Counted from the first letter of the stretch, positions 9,607 to 18,941 are shown. The stretch is DNA of 64,000 bases from Microbulbifer sp. GL-2 (GCF_007183175.1 NZ_AP019807.1:2972001-3036000), one strand, 5' to 3'. The notes: generated from the letters alone by a model not told the origin. Program-made: numbers and translations.

Positions 9607-10362
9607 ATGCAACGCAGAGAGCCCACATTGGACGGCAGCGCCGCCATTGAACCAACACTGGACCCCAGGTCACGGGAGCAGAGTGAGCCAGCGGCAGAAC
9701 CGCAGGTGATTGTTGAGGAGCGCCGTGGAGGCTTCTCCTTTCTCGGCTTGTGTGCGCTGGTCCTCGCCATGGGCGGACTTGCTGCCTCTGGCTTTCTCTA
9801 TCAGCAGTGGCAGGAGGGCCGTACTCAGCTAGTTAATGCCGAGAACCGCATCGCGGATGCCGAGAATCGCATTGCCGAGCTGGAGAAGCGCTTTAGTCTT
9901 TCCGATGAGGAGTCTACCGCTTCTGTCGAGGTGTTGAACGCGAAAGCCAAAGAAAACTCTGCAGAGATCCGCAAGCTCTGGGGTGTCGCCTACGATACTA
10001 ATCGCAAGGGTATCAGCGCGAACAAGGCCGCCTCAGCAGCCAACAAAAAGCAGGTTGCTGCTTTAAGCGCCAAGTTGAATGGCCTGAATGCCAGTGTGAA
10101 GAAAATTGCCTCAGTAGAATCTGCATTAGCTGAGCTGCGAAAGGGCAATACAGAAAGTAAACGCGAGATGACCGATAAAATCTCGAGCCTGGAGCGCCAA
10201 CTGGCCTCTGTACGCAGTGACCTGACTCTACGTGTTGGTGCCAATGAGGAAGCTGTGGAATCTATCGATGCCTATCGCCGCTCGGTAAACAAGGACCTGG
10301 TACAGCTGCGCGATGCAATTCGCTCCCTGCAGTCCAGTGAGCCGACCGCTGCCTCCATGTGA
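9607..10362 (+). CDS. Single-pass membrane protein with coiled coil
   Basis: A 251-residue hypothetical protein. A hydrophilic, Glu/Arg/Pro-rich cytoplasmic segment (residues 1-47) is followed by one membrane helix (about 48-70, FSFLGLCALVLAMGGLAAS). After it comes a long heptad-like coiled coil with duplicated AENRIADAENRIAELEK and alternating Lys/Glu to the end. This topology suggests a cytoplasmic tail with a periplasmic rod. It precedes the fumarase gene in the same direction but is separated by a terminator, so it is a separate unit. I do not recognise the family; HemX-like or scaffold roles are possible but unsupported. The start has only a weak ribosome site. Confidence 0.72.
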   Translation: MQRREPTLDGSAAIEPTLDPRSREQSEPAAEPQVIVEERRGGFSFLGLCALVLAMGGLAASGFLYQQWQEGRTQLVNAENRIADAENRIAELEKRFSLSDEESTASVEVLNAKAKENSAEIRKLWGVAYDTNRKGISANKAASAANKKQVAALSAKLNGLNASVKKIASVESALAELRKGNTESKREMTDKISSLERQLASVRSDLTLRVGANEEAVESIDAYRRSVNKDLVQLRDAIRSLQSSEPTAASM

Positions 10363-10383
10363 GTCCAGAGAGACCTCGAACAG

Positions 10384-10411
10384 GGCGAGCCAAGTGCTCG
10401 CCTTTTTTTTT
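10384..10411 (+). terminator. Intrinsic terminator
   Basis: A 7-bp perfect stem GGCGAGC / GCTCGCC (10384-10390 and 10396-10402) with loop CAAGT and a run of nine T, 21 bases after the stop codon of the coiled-coil protein gene. Confidence 0.9.
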
Positions 10412-10511
10412 GCTCCATATTCAATAGGGCCCACTGCCGAATCAATTACCGGCCAATAACCCTACATTTCGTGTAGAATCGCCGGCCTTGAGACGTTAAT
10501 CGGAGTTGGGT

Positions 10512-12020
10512 ATGACCACTATCCGCCAGGATGATCTGATCGATAGCGTGGCCGACGCGCTGCAATTTATCTCCTACTACCACCCACAGGACTTCATTCA
10601 GGCCCTGAACAAGGCTTATGAGAAAGAGGTCAACCCGGCGGCCAAGGACGCCATGGCACAGATACTGATCAACTCACGTATGTGTGCGGAGGGCCATCGC
10701 CCCATCTGTCAGGACACGGGCATTGTAACCGTGAAGCTGAAAGTGGGTATGAATGTGCGCTGGGATGCGGAGATGAGTGTCACCGATATGGTGAACGAAG
10801 GTGTGCGCTGCGCCTACAAAAATGCCAGTAATGTGTTGCGCGCTTCTATCCTGGAGGATCCAGATGGCGCCCGTAAAAATACCGGCGATAATACCCCGGC
10901 GGTCATTCATTACGAGATTGTGGCTGGTGATACCGTTGAGGTTTATGTGGCAGCTAAAGGTGGTGGCAGTGAGGCCAAGACCAAATTTGCCATGCTGAAC
11001 CCTTCTGATTCTGTAGTGGACTGGGTGCTGAAGATGGTGCCGCAGATGGGCGCCGGCTGGTGTCCGCCGGGTATGCTGGGTATCGGCATTGGCGGTACCG
11101 CAGAAAAAGCAATGCTGCTGGCCAAGGAATCCCTGCTCGACCCTATCGATATCCAGGAATTGCAGGAGCGCGGAGCCTCCAATCGTGCTGAAGAGCTGCG
11201 CCTGGAATTGTATGATTCAGTCAACAAGCTGGGTATTGGCGCCCAGGGATTGGGCGGATTGACCACAGTTCTGGATATTAAGATCAAGGACTACCCAACC
11301 CACGCAGCCAATAAGGCTGTGGCTATTATCCCCAACTGTGCCGCGACCCGTCACACTCACTTCACCCTGGATGGCTCCGGCGCTGCACGCCAGACGCCCC
11401 CGAAACTGGAGGACTGGCCGGAGATCACCCGTGAAGCTGGCAGCAACACCCGCCGGGTAAATCTGGATACAGTCACTGCGGAAGATGTACAGAGCTGGCA
11501 ACCCGGTGAAACCCTGTTGTTGAACGGCAAGATGCTTACCGGTCGCGATGCCGCCCATAAGAAAATGGTGGATATCCTTGCGAAGGGCGAGAAGCTGCCT
11601 GTGGATCTCATGGGACGCTTTATTTACTACGTGGGTCCGGTAGATCCGGTGCGTGATGAAGTTGTTGGTCCCGCGGGTCCGACTACCGCTACACGTATGG
11701 ATAAATTCACCCGTACCATGCTGGAAGAAACCGGCCTGCAGGGCATGATCGGTAAAGCCGAGCGTGGTCCCATGGCAATCGAAGCGATCCGCGACAATAA
11801 AGCGGTGTACCTGATGGCTGTGGGTGGCGCTGCTTATCTGGTGGCCCAGGCAATCAAGGCCTCCAAGGTTGTTGCATTCCCAGAGCTGGGCATGGAAGCA
11901 ATCTACGAGTTTGATGTGGAAGATATGCCGGTTACTGTGGCTGTGGATAGCCAGGGTGAGTCGGTACACACCACCGGGCCATTGATCTGGAAGGCCAAGA
12001 TTGAGGAAGGCGCCGTTTAA
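10512..12020 (+). CDS. fumA: Fumarate hydratase class I, [4Fe-4S]
   Basis: Class I fumarase catalyses the reversible hydration of fumarate to L-malate in the TCA cycle with an oxygen-sensitive [4Fe-4S] cluster. The 502-residue single chain joins the alpha (residues about 15-285) and beta (about 290-495) Fe-S hydro-lyase domains. Candidate cluster cysteines lie in PICQDTGI (near 67) and PNCAATRHTH (near 279), with a third in GAGWCPPGM (near 183). The beta domain has GPVDPVRDEVVGPAGPTTATRMD and GKAERGP. The ATG at 10512 follows CGGAG by 6 bases; a TTG two codons earlier is less likely. No class II fumarase is seen nearby. The subtype letter is by analogy only. Confidence 0.94.
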   Translation: MTTIRQDDLIDSVADALQFISYYHPQDFIQALNKAYEKEVNPAAKDAMAQILINSRMCAEGHRPICQDTGIVTVKLKVGMNVRWDAEMSVTDMVNEGVRCAYKNASNVLRASILEDPDGARKNTGDNTPAVIHYEIVAGDTVEVYVAAKGGGSEAKTKFAMLNPSDSVVDWVLKMVPQMGAGWCPPGMLGIGIGGTAEKAMLLAKESLLDPIDIQELQERGASNRAEELRLELYDSVNKLGIGAQGLGGLTTVLDIKIKDYPTHAANKAVAIIPNCAATRHTHFTLDGSGAARQTPPKLEDWPEITREAGSNTRRVNLDTVTAEDVQSWQPGETLLLNGKMLTGRDAAHKKMVDILAKGEKLPVDLMGRFIYYVGPVDPVRDEVVGPAGPTTATRMDKFTRTMLEETGLQGMIGKAERGPMAIEAIRDNKAVYLMAVGGAAYLVAQAIKASKVVAFPELGMEAIYEFDVEDMPVTVAVDSQGESVHTTGPLIWKAKIEEGAV

Positions 12021-12035
12021 TAACGGTTACAGTGT

Positions 12036-12070
12036 AAAAGGCCGGCCTGAAAGGTACCCGGCCTTTTTTA
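12036..12070 (+). terminator. Intrinsic terminator of the fumarase gene
   Basis: A perfect 10-bp stem AAAAGGCCGG / CCGGCCTTTT (12036-12045 and 12058-12067) around a 12-base loop, followed by further T residues. It lies 15 bases after the fumarase stop and is nearly symmetric, so it may also act on the convergent small gene at 12078. Confidence 0.88.
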
Positions 12071-12077
12071 AGTGATT

Positions 12078-12278
12078 TTATCGTGTGTTATGGCGTTTAC
12101 GGCGAACAAGACCGGTCACCGCCATAATGATCCCAACAATAAGTAGCAAAAAGCCTAACGGTAGTAATGCAAATGGTTCATGTAAAGTCCCGTCTGAATC
12201 CACATTGCTGCCAATGAGCCGAAAGGCGAGAAGGGAAAGCCCCCCAAGAAAAATAAGTAACCCTCCAAGCTTAAGCAA
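12078..12278 (-). CDS. Small two-helix membrane protein, DUF3955-like
   Basis: A 66-residue protein with two hydrophobic helices (residues about 3-23 and 37-60) and a basic C-terminus (RRKRHNTR). The pattern FRLIGSNVDSDGTLHEPF followed by LLPLGFLLLIVGI matches what I recall of the DUF3955 family, whose function is unknown. The start is a TTG codon at 12278, supported by an AAGGGGA ribosome site 8 bases before it. It is convergent to the fumarase gene and upstream of nothing on its own strand, so probably a single-gene unit. The length is typical of the family. Confidence 0.68.
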   Translation of the reverse strand: MLKLGGLLIFLGGLSLLAFRLIGSNVDSDGTLHEPFALLPLGFLLLIVGIIMAVTGLVRRKRHNTR

Positions 12279-12490
12279 AATTTCCCCTTTAAACTTACTA
12301 TCTACTATTAATCTGACAGTAAAATAGACGAATACTCATCGATTCCACTGTTCCACGCTAATGTTTGGTGCAGATATGTGAACCAACTGGTATTTCACAG
12401 ACTCACACCGGTATAAGGCCGAGGGAGGGCACGCTTTGGGTGTTTAACTCGTTAATTAGCCGAGCTAATATTAATCGTTATCCCGGTATC

Positions 12491-13408
12491 CTACCTTCCC
12501 AGAACTGGATAAAGCTCCATAATTTTCTCCCTTACCCAGTGATGAGCAGGATTTGTAGTCTGCGACTTGTGCCAGGTCAACTGCAACAAGACCTTTGGGA
12601 ATGCCATTGGCAGCTTAAGCGTACGTATCGGAAGCTTTTTATAATAGGCTGAATTCATCATTCTTGCTGGTACAACACCAATCAAGTCGGTAGTGGATAC
12701 GACATGGGGGAAAGTCGAGAGGTGCGGGACCCGTAAACAAATATTGCGCTGTAATTTTTTGGGTCTGGCAAGTCTCTCCATTGGCGAGCCCAAAGGGTTT
12801 CCCCTCAATAGGGACACTTGTGGCAACGACTGGAAGTTCTTTTCGCTGATTGTATTACCTACTCTTTTATTATCTTTGCCGACAATAATTACAAGCTCTT
12901 CTTCAGCGAGCGGCTGGTTAACATAGTTGGGAGAATCGACAGGTAAATAGTCAATAATCAGGTCCACCTCCCCATTGCTCACCATTCGAGCTGCCATTTC
13001 GGACTCGTCGGGTAGTACAGTAAGCCTGATGCCGGGTGCATATTCTCGCAGCCATTCGCAGAGGCCGGGAATCATCAGGGTTTCCACCACATCCGGCATA
13101 ACGATGGAAAATTCCTGCTCCGCCTTTCGGTAATCAAAAGGCGTTTGCTGAAAGCCGGAACGCACAGTATTGAGTGCCTGATGAATAGAAGGATGCAATA
13201 CGAGTGCGCGTTCAGTAGGGCGCAATCCTTTTGCGGTCCGTATAAAAAGTTCATCTTCATAAGTAGCTCTCAACCGTTTGAGAGCGGCACTGACGGCGGG
13301 TTGGCTCATATGAAGTTTGACTGCAGCTCTGGTTAGATTTCGCTCAATCATGAGCGCATCGAATACCGGGAGCAGATTTAAATCCAGCGACCTAAGATGT
13401 GTTGACAT
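12491..13408 (-). CDS. LysR-type transcriptional regulator
   Basis: A 305-residue LysR family DNA-binding protein. Residues about 6-65 form the winged helix-turn-helix, with DALMIERNLTRAAVKLHMSQ then PAVSAALKRLR and the wing ELFIRTAKGLRPTE. The rest is the periplasmic-binding-like effector domain, starting at EFSIVMPDVVETLMIP. The DLNLLPVFDAL opening and overall pattern resemble the NodD/SyrM/LeuO-like subgroup. It is divergent from the fatty acid hydroxylase gene at 13530, with a 121-base shared AT-rich promoter region, so that gene is the likely target. The effector is unknown. Confidence 0.9.
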   Translation of the reverse strand: MSTHLRSLDLNLLPVFDALMIERNLTRAAVKLHMSQPAVSAALKRLRATYEDELFIRTAKGLRPTERALVLHPSIHQALNTVRSGFQQTPFDYRKAEQEFSIVMPDVVETLMIPGLCEWLREYAPGIRLTVLPDESEMAARMVSNGEVDLIIDYLPVDSPNYVNQPLAEEELVIIVGKDNKRVGNTISEKNFQSLPQVSLLRGNPLGSPMERLARPKKLQRNICLRVPHLSTFPHVVSTTDLIGVVPARMMNSAYYKKLPIRTLKLPMAFPKVLLQLTWHKSQTTNPAHHWVREKIMELYPVLGR

Positions 13409-13529
13409 TATCAGCCTGGAGAATAATGTATTTAATAATTATTTATTAGACGTCACATAATGTCCCTAATTATATTGGGCGTCAATAGCTTGAAAACACC
13501 TTAATCACTAAAAAATATAGAGGTGAGAT
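13409..13529. promoter_or_regulatory. Divergent promoter region, LysR / fatty acid hydroxylase
   Basis: A 121-base AT-rich spacer between divergent genes. It holds the perfect palindrome AATAATTATT at 13434-13443 and a GACGTC...GGCGTC partial repeat. These are candidate LysR-binding elements of the T-N11-A type, inferred only from position and symmetry. A GAGGTGAG ribosome site for the right-hand gene ends the region. Confidence 0.4.
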
Positions 13530-14216
13530 ATGTTGATCACACATGATACGGCTGCTTTTAGAAAACAATATAGGGCCTATGTCCAGCGCCGCTATAATGG
13601 CTGGCTTCATTTGGGAAGTGTTCTATTGATCAGCCTGACGGTTGCGGCCTACTGTATTTTACAGATCAGGGGTCTAAAGGGGAGTGAGCTTCTGGTAATT
13701 CCACTGGGAATTCTTGTCTACAACGCTGTAGAGTATGCCAGTCACCGCTGGGCCGGTCACAAAAAGCTGAAACTGACTAGTTTATTTTATAAACGACATA
13801 CTGGTGATCATCACAGTTTCTTTTCTGCACCACTATTGTCTTTTGAGTCAACTCGGGATTGGCGAATAGTACTGTTCCCAACGTACTTAACAGCTTTTAT
13901 CGCCTTCTTTCTGGCGCCGCTTTGTGGTTTCTTCCTAACCTGGGTGGTTTCTGAAAATATGGGATTTATCATGGCGGCAACCATGATATTAAATCACCTG
14001 GCTTATGAGCTTTTACATGTTGGATACCATCAACCTGAAGGACACTGGTTTCATAAAGTGCCGGTGTTTCGTGAATTGGCTCATTTGCATAGAATCCATC
14101 ATCATCGAAAATTAATGAAGACACATAATTTCAATTTGACCTTTCCCTTGTTTGATATTTTATTAGGCACCTTCCATTGGGAGCCATTGGGCACCTTTGA
14201 CGATTTTCGTGATTAA
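13530..14216 (+). CDS. Fatty acid hydroxylase / sterol desaturase family protein
   Basis: An integral membrane di-iron oxygenase of the fatty acid hydroxylase superfamily, 228 residues. Histidine clusters expected for the di-iron site are present in order: HRWAGH near residue 73, HTGDHH near 90, HVGYH near 167, and HRIHHHRK near 190. About four membrane helices lie between them. It would hydroxylate or desaturate a lipid or carotenoid-type substrate using oxygen; the substrate cannot be read from the sequence. The ATG at 13530 has a good GAGGTGAG site. It is divergent from a LysR regulator and ends 45 bases from a convergent DUF885 gene. Confidence 0.85.
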   Translation: MLITHDTAAFRKQYRAYVQRRYNGWLHLGSVLLISLTVAAYCILQIRGLKGSELLVIPLGILVYNAVEYASHRWAGHKKLKLTSLFYKRHTGDHHSFFSAPLLSFESTRDWRIVLFPTYLTAFIAFFLAPLCGFFLTWVVSENMGFIMAATMILNHLAYELLHVGYHQPEGHWFHKVPVFRELAHLHRIHHHRKLMKTHNFNLTFPLFDILLGTFHWEPLGTFDDFRD

Positions 14217-14261
14217 TACGTTTTTTTTAAATCGGCTCCCAATTTGGTCCTGATGGCAAAC

Positions 14262-16085
14262 CTAACTTTGGCTTTCTTCCTTTATTTTTGCCAGCATTAA
14301 TTCCCGTATAATTGGGACGGGCGCACTCCCAAAGCTGAGGAATTCTTCATGAAAGGCTTTTAAGTTAAAGTTCTTTCCAAGCTTTTTCTTTATTTCCTCC
14401 CGCAAGGCGAGGATGTCAGTATATCCAGCAAAGTAACTGGTTAATTGTACTTGGCTTAAAGTGGCTCGCCGCCATTTTCCTTCAGCTTCAGCTTGTTGCT
14501 GAAAAGCACCTTGTATCATCAATTTGAGTGCATCGGCCTCGCTGAGGCCTTTTACTTGGACCTCGTAGTCCAGGATGGTATTGGTAATAGTGCGTAGATT
14601 CCACTTGTAATACATTAACCAGAGTTCTGGAGAAAAATCCCCATAGCCAGCTTCCAACATCATACGCTCAGCATAGACTGCCCAGCCTTCGATCATGGCA
14701 CCGTTTCCCAGGATACTTTTGATCAGACTGGGAGATTGGTTGGCGTAAACCAGTTGTGTATAGTGTCCAGGGATAGCTTCGTGGATATTGAGGATCTGCA
14801 TGGTGTATTTATTGTACTCACGGAGCAAACTGTTAGCTTGCGTATCGCTGAGTTCTGCCATCGGCATCACATTGTAATAGGTGTTGGCATTTTTGTTATA
14901 GGGTCCTGGGGCATTGATCGAGGCTACTGCAAACCCTTGCAGATAGGGGGGAGTAGTACGTACTACCAGAGGTTTATTTTTATCCAAAGTGAGCAAATTT
15001 TGCTTATTCACAAAGGTAGCTAGCTCCGGGATCTGTTTTTCCACCGCATCCTTAAATGTATACTTGCTTGCATGATGCTCGGATAATTTATCCAATACCT
15101 TACTGATTCTGATTCGACTATCTGACGGCAGAGCCTCATTGGGGAAGTACTTTGGCCATAGTTTATCGGCCAGATCTGACATTTTGTCATGTACCAGCAT
15201 TTTTTCTTCCAGCGCTAGCTGATAGAGATCGGCTGCACTGATACCGACCTGGATATCAAAATTAAATTTTTCTTCATAGAGCTCTTCACCAATACGAAAG
15301 TCACGAAATTTCCCTGTTTTTTCCAGCTTGGTTTGTAGTTTTTTCAAAAAGGAAACATAACCCTGTATCGCTTTTCGGGTTGTTGCGAGTCTCTGCCGGA
15401 ACACCGCTTTTTCATCGTCGAGCATCTGGCTGTCTGTAACTTTTTTTTCCACCTCGCTACCGAACACAGCCAGTGCCCCCTCGTTTTGCTGTATAGCCAA
15501 CGCCAATTGGGGGGCTGCGGGTCTTCGGATAGCACGCATGGCAGCCTGGTAATATTCAGGCACCTGCCGCATACGTGTACTAAAAGTCCGTAAGCGCTGC
15601 TCTAATGGTGCATAGTTAGTATTCAGGATCAGAGCAAAAGGGTGAGAGACATTGTAATTGGAAGGATCCCATTCAAAGGATTTGAAGGTTGTATATTCCC
15701 ACCGCAAACGTTGTAGAAAGTTCAGGATCAGAGCCAGGTCGGTGCGCGCATTGATACCCAATTGTTCGCTGTTCAATGCGTCGAACTTATCTTCGTAGGT
15801 TTTGGAAAAATCCAATAGGTATTTGCGGTAGGCCCTATCGGGAACTTGTATTTGGCTGGCGACATCGTAGTAACCTTCACGCACCGCCCAGGATGGAAAA
15901 AGATGCCAGAGTCCATTGACGAACTGTTCGCACAGTTGCTGGAAGGCCAATTCAGTCTCGGCACGCATTTCGGCGATAGTTTCAGACTCTGGAGGCACTA
16001 TACGATTCTTGTCCAAGCTCTGTGGGCCACAGGCGTTGAGGCCCAGGATTGACGTCAATATCAACATGTAGAAGTGGGCTTTCAT
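14262..16085 (-). CDS. DUF885 family metallopeptidase lipoprotein
   Basis: The third DUF885 member of the window, 607 residues, more distant from the pair at 4679-8451. The N-terminus MKAHFYMLILTSILGLNAC is a lipoprotein signal with the modified cysteine at residue 19. The zinc motif HEAIPGHY is near residue 435, so the final histidine of the usual HExxPGHH is tyrosine. The second half of the site is seen as MIEGWAVYAE about 28 residues on. The ATG at 16085 has AGGA 6 bases upstream; longer in-frame starts would bury the signal. It is probably an envelope-attached peptidase. It is divergent from phhB with a 263-base spacer. Confidence 0.86.
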   Translation of the reverse strand: MKAHFYMLILTSILGLNACGPQSLDKNRIVPPESETIAEMRAETELAFQQLCEQFVNGLWHLFPSWAVREGYYDVASQIQVPDRAYRKYLLDFSKTYEDKFDALNSEQLGINARTDLALILNFLQRLRWEYTTFKSFEWDPSNYNVSHPFALILNTNYAPLEQRLRTFSTRMRQVPEYYQAAMRAIRRPAAPQLALAIQQNEGALAVFGSEVEKKVTDSQMLDDEKAVFRQRLATTRKAIQGYVSFLKKLQTKLEKTGKFRDFRIGEELYEEKFNFDIQVGISAADLYQLALEEKMLVHDKMSDLADKLWPKYFPNEALPSDSRIRISKVLDKLSEHHASKYTFKDAVEKQIPELATFVNKQNLLTLDKNKPLVVRTTPPYLQGFAVASINAPGPYNKNANTYYNVMPMAELSDTQANSLLREYNKYTMQILNIHEAIPGHYTQLVYANQSPSLIKSILGNGAMIEGWAVYAERMMLEAGYGDFSPELWLMYYKWNLRTITNTILDYEVQVKGLSEADALKLMIQGAFQQQAEAEGKWRRATLSQVQLTSYFAGYTDILALREEIKKKLGKNFNLKAFHEEFLSFGSAPVPIIRELMLAKIKEESQS

Positions 16086-16348
16086 GGGGATCCTAGTCTG
16101 TGGCTGCATCTCAATACCTGAAAACTGTTCAAAAATTAACACATCTACCGGAGTCGTGGTGTTGGGACGACACCAAATGTCTCCAACTGGAGCTAATTCA
16201 CTAGCTTTTAGCATGCTGTTTCATTCAGGCACGGGAAAACCGTATAAAATGCCTTTTTGGGGTGTGTGCTTGTTTCGTTGATGGGCGCCGGTTAGAGTGG
16301 AGCCCACGCAAAATAGCCGATAATAAACAAGGTTTTGAGGACTCATTC

Positions 16349-16693
16349 ATGACCGAACTAGCTCAACAACAATGTGAAGCCTGCCGTGCAGACGCCCCCC
16401 TTGTCAGCGACGATGAACTCCCAGGGCTGTTGCGCCAAATCCCTGATTGGACCCCTGTAGCTCGCGACGGCATCATGCAGCTGGAGCGTGTGTTCAAGTT
16501 CCGTAACTTTAAGCAGGCACTGGCGTTCACCAACCGTGTTGGCGCTATTGCCGAAGAGGTAGGGCATCACCCTGCGCTGCTTACAGAATGGGGCAAGGTC
16601 ACCGTGACCTGGTGGAGTCATGAGGCCAAAGGCCTGCATAAGAATGACTTTATTATGGCTGCACGTACTGACCAGCAGGTAGATGCAGAGTAG
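16349..16693 (+). CDS. phhB: Pterin-4a-carbinolamine dehydratase
   Basis: PCD dehydrates 4a-hydroxytetrahydrobiopterin and so regenerates the pterin cofactor used by phenylalanine hydroxylase; in Pseudomonas it also affects phhA expression. The 114-residue product matches the family length. The active-site signature is seen as EEVGHHPALLTEWGKVTV followed by WSHEAKGLHKNDF. The ATG at 16349 has GAGG about 10 bases upstream; longer in-frame starts have no ribosome site. No phhA is present in the window, so the gene stands apart from its usual partner. Confidence 0.92.
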   Translation: MTELAQQQCEACRADAPLVSDDELPGLLRQIPDWTPVARDGIMQLERVFKFRNFKQALAFTNRVGAIAEEVGHHPALLTEWGKVTVTWWSHEAKGLHKNDFIMAARTDQQVDAE

Positions 16694-16895
16694 CCATCAA
16701 CTCGGAGGTCGCCTAATGCGGCCTCTATTCTCTGCCGTGTCCCGATCCTCTCCCCTCGACTGGAAAGCCCCTGCCGGACTTTCACGAACTCCCTCTGAAT
16801 CAATTCATCGACGTCGTGCAGTCAGCCAAAATGGCATGAAGAACTTTCTGACGGTAATAGCTAAAACTGTGTGCCCTGGATAGAAGGAGATAATA

Positions 16896-17363
16896 TTGTC
16901 TGAGTACACCTCTACAGTGACCTGGCGGCGAGATGGCCAAGTCTTTACCGATAATCAATATAGCCGCGCCCATACCTGGCAATTCGATGGCGGTTTATCC
17001 GTTCCCGCCTCCTCCTCTCCCCATGTCGTCCCTATTCCCTATTCAGTAGCGGAAAATGTCGACCCGGAAGAGGCATTTGTAGCTTCGCTGTCCAGTTGTC
17101 ACATGCTGTTTTTCCTTGCCATCGCTGCTAAACGCGGCTTCGTTGTAGATGAGTATCACGATGAAGTAGTAGGCGTGATGGATAGCAATGAAGAGGGTAA
17201 TCTGGCTATGACGAAAGTAACCCTGCGCCCTTTGGTGCGATTCTCTGGTGACAAGCAACCGAGCCTCGAACAGCTGGAAAAAATCCATCACCTTTCCCAC
17301 AAGCAGTGCTTTATTGCTAATTCTGTAAAATCAGAAGTTATTACAGAGATTCGCGAAATTTAG
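16896..17363 (+). CDS. OsmC family peroxiredoxin-like protein
   Basis: A 155-residue cytoplasmic protein of the OsmC/Ohr superfamily, thiol-dependent peroxidases acting on organic hydroperoxides. The two expected cysteines are present: SSCHMLFFLAIAAKRG near residue 69 and KQCFIANSV near 140. The start codon is TTG at 16896, fixed by an AAGGAG ribosome site 7 bases before it; there is no alternative ATG that preserves the N-terminal strand. It is not Ohr proper, because the Ohr VCPY motif is missing; YhfA- or OsmC-type is more likely. A GNAT gene follows 47 bases later on the same strand. Confidence 0.86.
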   Translation: MSEYTSTVTWRRDGQVFTDNQYSRAHTWQFDGGLSVPASSSPHVVPIPYSVAENVDPEEAFVASLSSCHMLFFLAIAAKRGFVVDEYHDEVVGVMDSNEEGNLAMTKVTLRPLVRFSGDKQPSLEQLEKIHHLSHKQCFIANSVKSEVITEIREI

Positions 17364-17410
17364 ATACCAGCTTGCTGAATCTAGCTGCTAAAGATGAAGT
17401 GGTACGAAAT

Positions 17411-17806
17411 ATGTATACAGTGATTGAAGAGGTCGCCTCGGTGGAGGACTTCCTTCGGTTGAGGGAGGTAACTGGACTCACCCCAAGAATTAGGGCAGCA
17501 GTGGAAAAGGGGTTGCCCAATAGTCTGTATGGTATCCATATCAATACTGATTCAAGAACTATTGCCATGGGGCGGGTAGTAGGTGATGGAGCGCTAAACT
17601 TTGAGATAGTGGATATTGCCGTCGATCCAGATTATCAGGGCCAAGGTTTAGGGCGGCAGGTGATGGAATATATAATGTCTTACCTGGATCGTGCGGCTAT
17701 GCCATCAGCGTATATTACCTTGATGGCCGATGTGCCAGAGCTTTACGAGAAGTTTGGTTTTAAGACCAGCAGCCCTGAAGTCGAGGGCATGTATATCGTT
17801 AAGTAG
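17411..17806 (+). CDS. GNAT family N-acetyltransferase
   Basis: A 131-residue acetyltransferase that would use acetyl-CoA on an unidentified amine. The acetyl-CoA binding motif A is clear: a strand IVDIAVDPDYQG followed by QGLGRQVMEYI (the Q/R-x-x-G-x-G/A loop), with YEKFGF near the C-terminus as motif B. The N-terminal SVEDFLRLREVTGL helix is typical of a widespread GNAT subfamily. I chose the ATG at 17411; a TTG at 17372 would add 13 residues but has no ribosome site. It sits 47 bases behind the OsmC gene and may be cotranscribed with it. Confidence 0.83.
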   Translation: MYTVIEEVASVEDFLRLREVTGLTPRIRAAVEKGLPNSLYGIHINTDSRTIAMGRVVGDGALNFEIVDIAVDPDYQGQGLGRQVMEYIMSYLDRAAMPSAYITLMADVPELYEKFGFKTSSPEVEGMYIVK

Positions 17807-17879
17807 GGCAACTCTTAGCTGTAATTGAAAGCCGTTTCCATGTTCACAATTTGCTTGGTACCAGGGTTGGCTTTAAGGA

Positions 17880-18941
17880 CTACTTTTTAAAAGTCTTAAA
17901 AGTTTCGGTGATATCACCTACTAAATCTGGATCCTTGGGGTCTGCAATACGCTTTCCAGTACCGTTTGCAAAGTCAATATTTTTCAAGCTTACCCAAATG
18001 ATATTTGGATTGGTTACCCAGTTGAAATAGTACACTCTATTGTTTAAATCAATGACTGAAAGCCACCAAGTAGGGTAAGTGGCTGTTTTTTCAGTCTCAT
18101 TATTACTTTCTCGACTATAAGGTGCGCCAAAGGGAACAGTTACAGTGCGAATTGCGCTGAGGATATAACCTGCAGCTTGAGTGTCGCTAATGGGCTCTGG
18201 TAGGTGTTTGCGGTAGTAAGATAATCTAACGAAACGGTCGGCGCCCTCAATGCCACCAGGAACAGACTTTAATCCCCCAAAGCCCTGATAAAAAGGAAGA
18301 TTTAATAGCTGCCAGTCATAGGGTGGATCATTCGTCATCACAGAGTATTTCTTCCCATGATGTACAACCAGTTTACCGTTGATAATCTCGAAAATAGCAG
18401 AGTCACCACTGGGGTCCTCTATTGCCAAATGTGTGCCAAGTACTTCATGGCCTACCTTGACCGGTGAAATACGTATGTCTTTCATTCCCGCAACAGCCTC
18501 TGCAACTGTGGCGTGATTATCGAGGATAAAGCGTAACCAGCGCATATAGGACACGCCCGGCATACTATTTGGTTTGGGATAGCGGGTTGCCCCAAGGTAT
18601 AGAATATGAGCAGCTAAACCTTTCTCATTGATACCATCGGTAGCGCCGTCATTCTCTGAAAAACCATATTGGCGGGCATAGGGAATAATACTTTGTACAA
18701 CACTGCCGTATTTTGAGGTCCATCTGGCAGGATTTGGGCCCTCCTCTCCAACCATCTCCATGCCGCGAGGATTTATGAATAAAATATCATCAAATGAGTG
18801 CCCCCAGTCCATAGATCTGGCGGCGAAAACACCTTGCCTGGTATCCCAGGCTACACGGGAGCATGCATGGAGTGTGGATGGCCAGGAAATGAGGAGTAAT
18901 ATGAAAATCAACGATATTTTAATTGAAGCTACTCTGATCAT
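17880..18941 (-). CDS. Exported choloylglycine hydrolase family amidase
   Basis: A linear amide C-N hydrolase of the Ntn type (bile salt hydrolase / penicillin V acylase family), 353 residues. The start MIRVASIK with a long hydrophobic stretch ends WPSTLHA and is directly followed by Cys. Signal cleavage would therefore expose the catalytic N-terminal cysteine in CSRVAWDT. Family features include the segment RSMDWGHSFDD, an asparagine in SVMTNDPPYDWQL, and an arginine near RFVRLSYYRK. In Gram-negatives such periplasmic enzymes can cleave acyl-homoserine lactones or penicillin V; the true substrate is unknown. I chose the ATG at 18941 to place the signal peptide at the N-terminus. Base composition is more AT-rich than the first 17 kb. 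Confidence 0.86.
   Translation of the reverse strand: MIRVASIKISLIFILLLISWPSTLHACSRVAWDTRQGVFAARSMDWGHSFDDILFINPRGMEMVGEEGPNPARWTSKYGSVVQSIIPYARQYGFSENDGATDGINEKGLAAHILYLGATRYPKPNSMPGVSYMRWLRFILDNHATVAEAVAGMKDIRISPVKVGHEVLGTHLAIEDPSGDSAIFEIINGKLVVHHGKKYSVMTNDPPYDWQLLNLPFYQGFGGLKSVPGGIEGADRFVRLSYYRKHLPEPISDTQAAGYILSAIRTVTVPFGAPYSRESNNETEKTATYPTWWLSVIDLNNRVYYFNWVTNPNIIWVSLKNIDFANGTGKRIADPKDPDLVGDITETFKTFKK

Noticed and set aside
11217..11969. A 250-codon minus-strand frame opposite fumarase
   Set aside because: Entirely antisense to the fumarase gene; composition is that of a reversed coding strand.
14176..14243. A 10-bp inverted repeat ATTGGGAGCC / GGCTCCCAAT with a 48-base loop
   Set aside because: One arm lies inside the hydroxylase coding end and the loop is too long for an intrinsic terminator; could be chance.
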